In this document: positions 1 to 7,677 of the stretch, piece after piece | Layout of the letters: each line of letters begins with the position of its first letter | How positions within the stretch are numbered: the first letter of the stretch is position 1 | Assembly (NCBI GenBank): GCA_027058925.1 | Contig: JALTAS010000209.1 | Coordinates: 1-7,677 of the forward strand | Reading direction: 5' to 3' | From: Persephonella sp. | GTDB lineage: Bacteria; Aquificota; Aquificia; Aquificales; Hydrogenothermaceae | DNA length: 7,677 nt | Position numbers and translations under genes: made by a program | The notes under the pieces: generated by a model | Databases searched by the model: none | What the model was told of the DNA's origin: nothing | Seen by the model: the letters and a program-made list of their open reading frames with translations, nothing else

Positions 1-444
1 GTAGTAGGAGCTGTAAAATTAGAAGTATTAATGAGAAAATCTGCAGGTCTGGATCTGGAAAAAAGCAAAGTAAAAGAAATCACAGATATTGTTGAAAAAA
101 AATTGTATGACCTTCTTCTTGTTGGAGAGAGAAATGCAAATTACAACGGCAGGGAGGTTATCTGGGAATCTGATATTCCACTAACAAAAGGATTTTTAGA
201 ATCTATGCAGAAATTTAAAAAGCTTGAGGAAGAAATAGCTGTGGAGGATGTTCTTAACTTCCTTGCAACAATGCCTCCACTAAAATATCCCCTTGAGGCA
301 GAAGTTGAAAAAAGGTTACCAGAAATTGTTGGAACATTAATATACATTCTTGCCCAGCTGATAAAAGAGATCGCCCCTGAAAGCAGAAAACCCTCCTCTG
401 AAGATATAAAAAAAGCAGGAGATATTTTAGATCTAACAATGTAA
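1..444 (+). CDS. DUF1931 double-histone-fold protein, 5' end cut by the window
   Basis: The reading frame is open from base 1 to the TAA at 442-444 (147 codons visible). The protein resembles the DUF1931 family, whose members from Aquifex aeolicus (Aq_328) and Thermus have known structures with two histone folds in one chain. Matching features are AGLD at residues 15-18, KLYDLL at 34-39, ERNANYNGR at 43-51 and MPPL at 91-94. Each half ends in a histone-like helix cap: R51 with DI at 58-59, and RK at 129-130 with EDI at 134-136. The family is about 150 residues long, so only a few codons should be missing. The ATG at 31 would remove part of the first helix and has no good ribosome site (AGGAG at 6-10 lies 20 bases away), so I take the true start to be upstream of the window. 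DNA or protein binding is plausible, but the cellular role is unknown. Confidence 0.85.
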   Translation, partial: VVGAVKLEVLMRKSAGLDLEKSKVKEITDIVEKKLYDLLLVGERNANYNGREVIWESDIPLTKGFLESMQKFKKLEEEIAVEDVLNFLATMPPLKYPLEAEVEKRLPEIVGTLIYILAQLIKEIAPESRKPSSEDIKKAGDILDLTM

Positions 445-454
445 TCTATCTCAT

Positions 455-470
455 AGGGGCAACTGCCTTT
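455..470 (+). terminator. Weak hairpin after the DUF1931 gene
   Basis: AGGGGC and GCCTTT can pair around an AACT loop, but two of the six pairs are G-U. An AT-rich stretch follows without a clean T run. It sits 10 bases after the stop codon, where a terminator would be expected. The stem is weak, so read-through into the next gene is quite possible. Confidence 0.22.
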
Positions 471-506
471 AATTTGTCATAATATTATTGTAATTACTCA
501 AAATAT

Positions 507-513
507 AGGAGGG
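507..513 (+). promoter_or_regulatory. Shine-Dalgarno site that fixes the TTG start of the YqhA-family gene
   Basis: AGGAGGG is a near-perfect anti-16S match placed six bases before the TTG at 520. No ATG or GTG has comparable support, so this site decides the start. Confidence 0.85.
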
Positions 514-519
514 ATAGTC

Positions 520-1047
520 TTGTTCAAAATTATTGAAACAATTATTGAGAGAATATTATGGGAAAGCAGATTTATGATATTTCTTGCTGTTGTAACAAGT
601 GTTCTTGCGGCTTTTGTTCTGGTTTTGATAGGAACATATGACATTTATATAGTTATTAAAGATGCTACCCATATGTTTTCTTCAAAAGAGTATTTTAAGG
701 AATTTCACAAAGAGGCTATTAAAAACATAGTCTCTGCTGTGGATGTATATCTTATAGCAACTGTTCTTCTTATATTTGGTCTGGGTCTTTATGAGCTTTT
801 TATATCAAAGATAGATCCAATGGAAAAAGACACAAAATCATCTAAAATTCTTGTTGTCCACACCCTTGATCAGCTTAAAGAAAAGCTGGCAAAAGTTATA
901 CTGATGGTTCTTATAGTCACATTTTTCAAATATGCTATAGAGTTTAAATACACAGACATAAAAAATCTTCTTTTTCTGAGTATTGGAGTATTTTTAATAG
1001 CTTTATCTGTATATTTTATGCATAAAGGACATGAAGAAAAACATTAA
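520..1047 (+). CDS. yqhA: UPF0114/YqhA-family inner membrane protein
   Basis: A 175-residue membrane protein of the UPF0114 family (E. coli YqhA). Four hydrophobic segments are visible at about residues 18-46, 74-95, 123-142 and 150-167. The family pattern shows in the second helix, which begins VDVYL (74-78) and runs to YELFISKID (91-99), and in the conserved DQLKEKLAKVI (117-127) leading into the third helix. The loop at 47-73 is charged and probably lies outside the bilayer. YqhA is about 164 residues, so the length fits. The function of the family is not established; some members have been described as small-ion channels or stress-linked, and I do not assign a substrate. It starts at TTG behind a strong SD. 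It follows the DUF1931 gene by 75 bases and converges on ubiD. Confidence 0.82.
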   Translation: MFKIIETIIERILWESRFMIFLAVVTSVLAAFVLVLIGTYDIYIVIKDATHMFSSKEYFKEFHKEAIKNIVSAVDVYLIATVLLIFGLGLYELFISKIDPMEKDTKSSKILVVHTLDQLKEKLAKVILMVLIVTFFKYAIEFKYTDIKNLLFLSIGVFLIALSVYFMHKGHEEKH

Positions 1048-1067
1048 GGGGGTTTCAGCCCTCCCTT
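1046..1067. terminator. Possible shared terminator between convergent yqhA and ubiD
   Basis: AAGGG pairs with CCCTT, and an inner GG with CC, around a TTTCAG loop with a two-base bulge on one side. It overlaps both gene ends (yqhA stop at 1045-1047, ubiD stop at 1055-1057). Read on the minus strand it is followed by AATGTTTTT, a T-rich tail; on the plus strand the tail is poor. It may act mainly for the ubiD transcript. The evidence is only the sequence pairing and the position. Confidence 0.35.
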
Positions 1068-2878
1068 TCCACTATCTGGTATCTTTCTAAAAAAGATCTA
1101 TCAACATTTATTAGTTTTGTTTCTATAAGCTTTTCCACAACTTCTTTTGTGCAGAAGACATCATCAGGCCAATATCTGTGGTATCCATCTATCTCCCATT
1201 TTTTTGTGGCATCAATCCCCCATATCTCTTCAATCCAGACATCTTTTAGGGCATCTATATTGTTGGTCACTCTCCATACAAGCATATAGGGGTTATCAAG
1301 ATCATTATTCTGATCATCAACAAAGATTACTATTCTTAAATGATCTTTCAGGCTTTTTAACTTCTGGAAAATTTCTTTAACTGGTTTTGTCTTTTTTACC
1401 TTAATAATTGTGATAGGGTTTGAGGTTTGTGTCATATACTGTTTCAGATCTATTACATCGCTGTCCAACTGCTTTATCCTGTGGAGAAGATCTTCATCAG
1501 ACAGAGGGCTAATCTTTTTCTCCACCGGTTTATCTGTAGCATCAACACCTAACTTTCCTCCAACAAGAGGCTCATAACTGGAGTGATCAAGCTGATCAAC
1601 TATCCCTTCTGTTATGAGAAAAGACTTTTCTGTTAACCTTTCAAGTATGTATTTTGTTATCTCCGGATAGTTAGTAAGATCAGGAGCGTCACTGTCAACA
1701 AAAACAGCATGTTTAACAAAGCTCATCTGACCTACACCCCAGAATGCATGCATTATCTGTTTTGCATGCCCCTTATACATCGGTTTTATCTTGGCAAGTA
1801 TAAGGTTGTGGAAAACCCCGTTTTCAGGCATGTGGTAGTCTACAAGGTCAGGGGCTGTTGTTTTTAAAAGTGGAAGGAATATTCTCTCTGTTGCCCAGCC
1901 CATATATTTGTCTTCAACAGGAGGTTTTCCAACAACAGTTGCATAGTAATATGGGTTTTCTTTCATCGTTATCATCTTAACTTTCATTACAGGAAAGTTC
2001 TCTACAGGTGTATAGTATCCTGTATGATCCCCAAAAGGTCCCTCATGTCTAAAATCTGAAGGATCCACCTCACCTTCTATCACAATATCTGCATCTTCAG
2101 GGATATAAATGTCGTTCGTAATTGACTTAACCAGAACTGGATTTTTCTGTTTAATGAAGCCGTAAAGGAGTATCTCAAATATACCGTAAGGAAGCGGTGC
2201 CTGACCGCACCATGTGTAAAGGGGATCTCCACCTATTGCAACAGTAACAGGCATCTTTTTTCCTGCCCTGTAGTACTGATCAAAAAAATGGCTCGCATCT
2301 TTGTGAATCTGCCAGTGCATAAGCATCTCATCCTTTGAAACAATCTGAAGTCTGTAAAGTCCCAAATTCTGTAGCTTACCGTCAAGACTTTTTGTGTAAA
2401 CCTGCCCTGCTGTTATAAATCTTCCTCCATCTTTTTCCCATGTTTTCAGCACCGGAAGTCTGAACAGATCTATATTTTCTCCTGTTATTTTTATTCTCTG
2501 GCAGATTCCTTCCCTTTTTACCCTCTTTGGAAAAACATTTCTAAGCTTTAAAAGAAGCCTTAATGTGTCTATCTTTTCTTTTAGTGATGAAGGAGGTTTC
2601 AGGTGAAGAAGTTCTTCTATCTCTCTTGCTATCTCATCAGGATGTTTTCCAAAGATTTTCTGTGTCATATCAAATCCTGCGAAAGCATTCATAACAACGG
2701 GAATAGGGTATTTATACTTTCTTTTTGAATCCACAGGATTTGTGAAAAGCAGAACATACGGTTTTTCTTTTTTTATCTCTATATATGCTATGTGAGGGAT
2801 CTCAAGCTCAACATCAACAGGATCCTCAATAACCTTTAATCTACCAAGCTTTTTTACTAATCTTAAGAAATTTTCCAT
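1055..2878 (-). CDS. ubiD: UbiD-family prenylated-FMN decarboxylase, long form
   Basis: A 607-residue UbiD-type (de)carboxylase, which uses prenylated FMN made by a UbiX partner not present here. By comparison with characterised UbiD/Fdc1 enzymes, N171, H192 and E235 are likely metal-cofactor ligands, R176 (in NLGLYR, 171-176) and E279 (in EGPFGDHTGYY, 279-289) are active-site residues, and D284 takes the place of the second glutamate in Fdc1. The signature IGGDP (215-219), APLP (227-230) and the C-terminal GIDATKKW (554-561) also fit. E. coli UbiD is about 497 residues; the extra length is mostly in the C-terminal part. Such ~600-residue forms occur in bacteria using the futalosine menaquinone route, so a role in decarboxylating a naphthoate intermediate is likely but inferred. 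The ATG has no visible SD; the preceding gene ends 15 bases upstream, so translation may be coupled. Last gene of the leftward run. Confidence 0.9.
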   Translation of the reverse strand: MENFLRLVKKLGRLKVIEDPVDVELEIPHIAYIEIKKEKPYVLLFTNPVDSKRKYKYPIPVVMNAFAGFDMTQKIFGKHPDEIAREIEELLHLKPPSSLKEKIDTLRLLLKLRNVFPKRVKREGICQRIKITGENIDLFRLPVLKTWEKDGGRFITAGQVYTKSLDGKLQNLGLYRLQIVSKDEMLMHWQIHKDASHFFDQYYRAGKKMPVTVAIGGDPLYTWCGQAPLPYGIFEILLYGFIKQKNPVLVKSITNDIYIPEDADIVIEGEVDPSDFRHEGPFGDHTGYYTPVENFPVMKVKMITMKENPYYYATVVGKPPVEDKYMGWATERIFLPLLKTTAPDLVDYHMPENGVFHNLILAKIKPMYKGHAKQIMHAFWGVGQMSFVKHAVFVDSDAPDLTNYPEITKYILERLTEKSFLITEGIVDQLDHSSYEPLVGGKLGVDATDKPVEKKISPLSDEDLLHRIKQLDSDVIDLKQYMTQTSNPITIIKVKKTKPVKEIFQKLKSLKDHLRIVIFVDDQNNDLDNPYMLVWRVTNNIDALKDVWIEEIWGIDATKKWEIDGYHRYWPDDVFCTKEVVEKLIETKLINVDRSFLERYQIVEREG

Positions 2879-2893
2879 ACAAACATTATATTT

Positions 2894-3361
2894 TTATTTT
2901 TTTAATTTTTCCTCTATCTTTGATGTCAAAGAGAGGGTCATTTCCAGAATCTCACCTGAAATTTTTTCAGGAAGATTAAAAAATTCTTTGTGTCTATATA
3001 TGATCACAAATGGAGGGTTCAGATCAGATAGAACCTTTCCATATTTTAAGAATATTCTTTCCTCTATATAATCCCAGATTCTTTTCAGGTATAGATTTTT
3101 TACCTTTTTATCTCCAAAGTTTAAAAAAATTGTAAAAACCTGCTGAAGATCTGCAAGATCAGATTCCAGATTTCTGTAAACAGATATGCTTCCTGCATTG
3201 CTTTCATAGAAGCAGGAGAATATGAATTTATGTTTATCATCTAACTGCAGTTCAAATGTAAAATCACTTGTTTCAAGATTTATATCAAGACCTTTTGTTT
3301 TTCTTTTTATGCTTTCAAAATCACATATACTCCCTTCTGCAGGATCATAACATATGATCAT
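2894..3361 (-). CDS. Conserved-looking hypothetical protein, 155 residues
   Basis: I do not recognise this family. The product is soluble, with no signal peptide and no membrane segment. The first half (to about residue 65) has alternating hydrophobic and polar residues that suggest beta strands, for example FTFELQL (34-40) and KFIFSCFY (45-52). The second half looks helical, with a basic and aromatic segment at 89-108, a short PPFVIIY strand (116-122) and a charged terminal helix at 134-155. Cysteines at 4, 13 and 50 do not form a clear metal motif. It is very likely a real gene: the ATG follows GGGGGAG by five bases, and it fits tightly between gyrB (26 bases upstream) and ubiD (15 bases downstream). 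Co-transcription with gyrB is likely, but no function follows from that. Confidence 0.75.
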   Translation of the reverse strand: MIICYDPAEGSICDFESIKRKTKGLDINLETSDFTFELQLDDKHKFIFSCFYESNAGSISVYRNLESDLADLQQVFTIFLNFGDKKVKNLYLKRIWDYIEERIFLKYGKVLSDLNPPFVIIYRHKEFFNLPEKISGEILEMTLSLTSKIEEKLKK

Positions 3362-3366
3362 CAGAA

Positions 3367-3373
3367 CTCCCCC
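3367..3373 (-). promoter_or_regulatory. Ribosome binding site of the 155-residue hypothetical gene
   Basis: On the minus strand GGGGGAG lies five bases before the ATG at 3361-3359. It supports both the start and the reality of this unknown gene. Confidence 0.7.
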
Positions 3374-3387
3374 AAAAACGAATCCCT

Positions 3388-5829
<2,442 letters not shown>

Positions 5830-5839
5830 TCATTCTAAT

Positions 5840-6934
5840 TTATGCAACTTCCATAGGCATTACAATAGCCTTGTATCTGTCATTTTCATTTTCCGGAATT
5901 ATTAGTGTCTGTGCGTTTGGCGTTGTAAACCTGATTATCACACCATCCCCATCTATAACATCAATAGCCTCTATCAGATATCTTGCGTTAAAACCAATAG
6001 TGAACTCTTCTCCTTCATAATCAACAGGTATCTCATCAACAGCCTCCCCATATTCTGCAGATCTTGATATAAGCTCAAGGCTGTTTTCTTTAAGGATTAG
6101 CTTTATAGGTTTTGGATCTCCTTCAATAACAGCTGAAACCCTTTTTACAGCATCTAAAAACTCTTTTTTGTTCAATTTTATCTGTATGTTGTATTCCTGA
6201 GGTATAACCTTTGTGTAATCAGGAAAAGATCCTTCAAGAAGCCTTGACATAAGTATCCACTCTTTTGTTCTGAAAAAAACATACTGATCTGTGGATGCCA
6301 TCTCAACATCTTCAAGACCTGTTAGAAGTTTTTTTAGCTCGTTTAATGCTTTTTGGGGTGCTATTATATTTACCTCGCCTCTTCCGTTTCTGTTTATCGT
6401 GTAGAGAGCTAGTCTATGCCCATCTGTAGCAACAAGGTCTATCTCTCCATCAAGAGATCTAAATAAAACTCCCTGAAGTGCGTAACCTGTTTCTTCTTTT
6501 GATGTGGCATAAGAGGTTTTTGATATGGCTTTCTGTAGTTCATCTCCTGAGACAATAAAAGCGTTGTCTTCAGGAAATGGGTACATCATTGGAAAATCTT
6601 CAGAAGATACAACCGGCAGGTTGTATTTTGTTTTCCCTGATTTTATTTTTAAAACATTCTCCTCAAGCTTTATATAAACTTCATTACTTGGAAGGAGTCT
6701 TGATATATCTGTAAGTTTTTTTGCATTGACGCAGGCTTTTCCTTCATTTTCAACTTTTGCAAAAACTGAAACAGATACATGAACCTCAAGGTCAGTTCCC
6801 TGAACAATAAGTCTGTCATCTTTTGCTTCAAGGAGGAAGTTTGAGAGTATAGGGAGTGCTGATTTCTTTTCTGTTGCAGATATGGCTTTTTTTAGAACAT
6901 TTTGAAGATCTGTTTTATCTATAATCAGTTCCAA
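5840..6934 (-). CDS. dnaN: DNA polymerase III beta subunit (sliding clamp)
   Basis: The 364-residue length is close to the usual 366 for the ring-shaped processivity clamp, which dimerises around DNA and tethers polymerase III and other partners. Three clamp domains of about 120 residues each are expected at 1-120, 121-245 and 246-364. Visible family landmarks are the first-helix region with SALPILSNFLLEA (25-37), TDGHRLAL (170-177) lining the partner-binding groove, EGSFPDYTKVIP (234-245), FNARYLIEAI (315-324) and the terminal VMPM (358-361), which corresponds to the VMPMRL end of the E. coli protein; here the last residues are EVA. The start is TTG, chosen because GGAGGT lies seven bases upstream and the encoded ELIIDK matches a normal clamp N terminus. 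It sits between the GTPase gene and gyrB; dnaN next to gyrB is a common bacterial arrangement, but dnaA is not in the window. Confidence 0.97.
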   Translation of the reverse strand: MELIIDKTDLQNVLKKAISATEKKSALPILSNFLLEAKDDRLIVQGTDLEVHVSVSVFAKVENEGKACVNAKKLTDISRLLPSNEVYIKLEENVLKIKSGKTKYNLPVVSSEDFPMMYPFPEDNAFIVSGDELQKAISKTSYATSKEETGYALQGVLFRSLDGEIDLVATDGHRLALYTINRNGRGEVNIIAPQKALNELKKLLTGLEDVEMASTDQYVFFRTKEWILMSRLLEGSFPDYTKVIPQEYNIQIKLNKKEFLDAVKRVSAVIEGDPKPIKLILKENSLELISRSAEYGEAVDEIPVDYEGEEFTIGFNARYLIEAIDVIDGDGVIIRFTTPNAQTLIIPENENDRYKAIVMPMEVA

Positions 6935-6941
6935 AAGGTTT

Positions 6942-6947
6942 ACCTCC
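6942..6947 (-). promoter_or_regulatory. Shine-Dalgarno site for the TTG start of dnaN
   Basis: GGAGGT on the minus strand is placed seven bases before TTG at 6934. No ATG lies nearby in frame, so this decides the start. Confidence 0.8.
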
Positions 6948-6956
6948 AGATTTTAT

Positions 6957-6962
6957 ATTATA
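6957..6962 (-). promoter_or_regulatory. Possible -10 element upstream of dnaN
   Basis: A perfect TATAAT on the minus strand lies in the 60-base gap between the GTPase gene and dnaN, the widest gap in the leftward run. No convincing -35 hexamer is found at 16-18 bases, and the AT-rich setting makes a chance match easy. If real, it would give dnaN-gyrB its own short-leader transcript. Confidence 0.25.
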
Positions 6963-6994
6963 TATTTTACCATTTATCTGAAGGCTTTACCCTT

Positions 6995-7513
6995 TTAAGC
7001 TGCCTTTCTACTTGAGGAAATATGACTGATTATCTTGTCAATAATGTATAAACAGCTGTGTTTATCATAAGCGATCAGTGGGAAGACTACCTCTTCTGGA
7101 AGGTTTAAAAGTATGGCAATCTCTCTGGGATTCATACAGCTGTCTTTATCCTGTTTGTTACAGGCAACAATAAAAGGTTTCCCCTGTTTCCTTAGAAAGT
7201 CTATAAATCTTACTGATTTTTTAATATTAAGGAGATCCGCACTATCAACAACAACGACAGCCCCATCATGGTCCTTTCCAAGGATTTCAAGCATAAAATC
7301 AAACCTTTCCTGCCCCGGTGTTCCAAAAAGATGAACATAAAAACCTGATGTTTTTATCTTTCCGTAATCCATAGCCACCGTTGTTGTTTCTTTTTTCTTT
7401 TCCTCCTCTAAGCTGATCTTTACCTCTGTTGAGAGGATATCTCTTGAAAGTGTGCTTATTAGCTGTGTTTTCCCTGCCGAAAAATGTCCTGTAATCAGTA
7501 TTTTTGTTATCAT
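6995..7513 (-). CDS. Small Ras-like GTPase, MglA/SRPRB-like (COG2229 type)
   Basis: A 172-residue single-domain GTPase. The P-loop is GHFSAGKT (9-16), the switch I threonines are TTT (43-45), G3 reads FGTPGQERF (63-71) and G4 is NKQD (119-122). A recognisable G5 is weak, probably IAYDK (147-151). In Ras the G3 is DTAGQ; here the aspartate is replaced by G64 while the following G67 and Q68 are kept, which is typical of the prokaryotic COG2229/MglA-like group. Such GTPases often act as molecular switches with Roadblock/LC7 partners, for example in polarity or signalling; no such partner is visible in this window. The ATG has GGGGAGG five bases upstream. It starts 14 bases after the smc stop and precedes dnaN by 60 bases. 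The family call is firm; the role, and any link to chromosome handling, is inference from position only. Confidence 0.88.
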   Translation of the reverse strand: MITKILITGHFSAGKTQLISTLSRDILSTEVKISLEEEKKKETTTVAMDYGKIKTSGFYVHLFGTPGQERFDFMLEILGKDHDGAVVVVDSADLLNIKKSVRFIDFLRKQGKPFIVACNKQDKDSCMNPREIAILLNLPEEVVFPLIAYDKHSCLYIIDKIISHISSSRKAA

Positions 7514-7518
7514 AGTTT

Positions 7519-7525
7519 CCTCCCC
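7519..7525 (-). promoter_or_regulatory. Ribosome binding site of the small GTPase gene
   Basis: GGGGAGG on the minus strand, five bases before the ATG at 7513-7511. It lies in the 14-base gap directly after the smc stop codon, which suits translation from a shared message. Confidence 0.7.
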
Positions 7526-7527
7526 GT

Positions 7528-7677
7528 TTATAAAACTTCAGAAAGTTCAAGACTGTAAACGCTTGATATTCCTTCCCTTGCAGAAACACCAAGAAGCCTG
7601 TCTGCATAAGATGCCATAGTGTCTCTAAGGGTTACCACTATAAACTGGGCTTCCTGAGAAAGCTCTTTCATCAGCTC
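7528..7677 (-). CDS. smc: Chromosome segregation protein SMC, C-terminal end only
   Basis: The frame enters from the right edge and ends at TAA (7530-7528), giving 49 residues. It reads ELMKELSQEAQFIVVTLRD, then TMASYADRLLGVSAREGISS, ending in VYSLELSEVL. This is the final part of an SMC head domain: a strand with QFIVVT, the ADRLLGV segment, and a closing strand. SMC ATPases compact and segregate the chromosome with ScpA and ScpB. At the position where many bacterial SMC proteins have a histidine (ITHNK-like H-loop) this one has LRD, closer to archaeal SMC endings. Other SMC/Rad50-like ATPases share the general fold, so the assignment rests on a short tail but a distinctive one. The start and the Walker motifs lie outside the window. 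It appears to lead the leftward gene run. Confidence 0.8.
   Translation of the reverse strand, partial: ELMKELSQEAQFIVVTLRDTMASYADRLLGVSAREGISSVYSLELSEVL

Noticed and set aside
31..444. Starting the DUF1931 gene at the ATG at 31.
   Set aside because: The frame is open upstream, the residues before it fit the family's first helix, and the nearest AGGAG is 20 bases away. It cannot be fully excluded because the upstream DNA is outside the window.
474..500. A promoter for yqhA built from TTGTCA at 474-479 and nearby AT-rich hexamers.
   Set aside because: No TATAAT-like hexamer lies at a sensible distance; in such AT-rich DNA the match is not informative.
1131..1815. Two DnaA-box-like sequences (TTTTCCACA at 1131-1139 and its complement at 1807-1815), with dnaN and gyrB nearby hinting at an origin.
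   Set aside because: Both lie inside the ubiD coding region, are about 670 bases apart with no cluster, and there is no dnaA gene or AT-rich unwinding region beside them.
2881..2906. T-rich stretch between the hypothetical gene and ubiD as a terminator.
   Set aside because: On the transcribed strand it reads as an A-rich run without a preceding GC-rich hairpin, so it does not look like an intrinsic terminator.
6981..7006. AAGGC and GCCTT inverted repeat around the GTPase stop codon as a terminator.
   Set aside because: Only a five-base stem with a loop of about 16 bases and no T run directly after it.
7299..7607. A 102-codon minus-strand frame bridging smc and the GTPase gene.
   Set aside because: It is out of frame with two well-supported genes, and its product is low-complexity and polar with no family likeness.

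Overview
The window looks like chromosomal DNA of a thermophilic bacterium of the phylum Aquificota, most likely the Hydrogenothermaceae (Persephonella or a relative). This is inferred from moderately AT-rich DNA (roughly 37-38% G+C by eye), frequent AGA, CTT and ATA codons, a DUF1931 double-histone-fold protein of the type known from Aquifex and Thermus, an SMC tail with an archaeal-like ending, and a long-form UbiD as found in futalosine-pathway menaquinone producers. No mobile element, CRISPR array, tRNA or rRNA is visible. The DNA is almost entirely coding: the largest gap is 75 bases and no stretch over 300 bases lacks a gene.

Plus strand, left end (1-1047): a DUF1931 protein truncated at its 5' end by the window edge, then a four-helix membrane protein of the UPF0114/YqhA family that starts at TTG behind a strong Shine-Dalgarno (SD) sequence.

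Minus strand (1055-7677): six genes run leftward with gaps of only 14-60 bases and probably form one transcription unit. In transcription order they are the 3' end of smc (chromosome segregation ATPase), a small MglA/SRPRB-like GTPase, dnaN (sliding clamp), gyrB (gyrase subunit B), an unrecognised 155-residue protein, and a ubiD-family prenylated-FMN decarboxylase. The first four suggest a chromosome-maintenance cluster. The UbiD at the end points to menaquinone synthesis and is a different function, so it probably shares transcription rather than a pathway. The two plus-strand genes converge on ubiD with a 7-base gap holding a weak hairpin.

Three genes (yqhA, dnaN, gyrB) appear to start at TTG with a well-placed SD. 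For gyrB this moves the start six codons downstream of the longest reading frame. The window is largely housekeeping. The points most worth a second look are the doublet histone-fold protein, the GTPase placed between smc and dnaN, and the unknown gene between gyrB and ubiD. I see no clear previously undescribed system.
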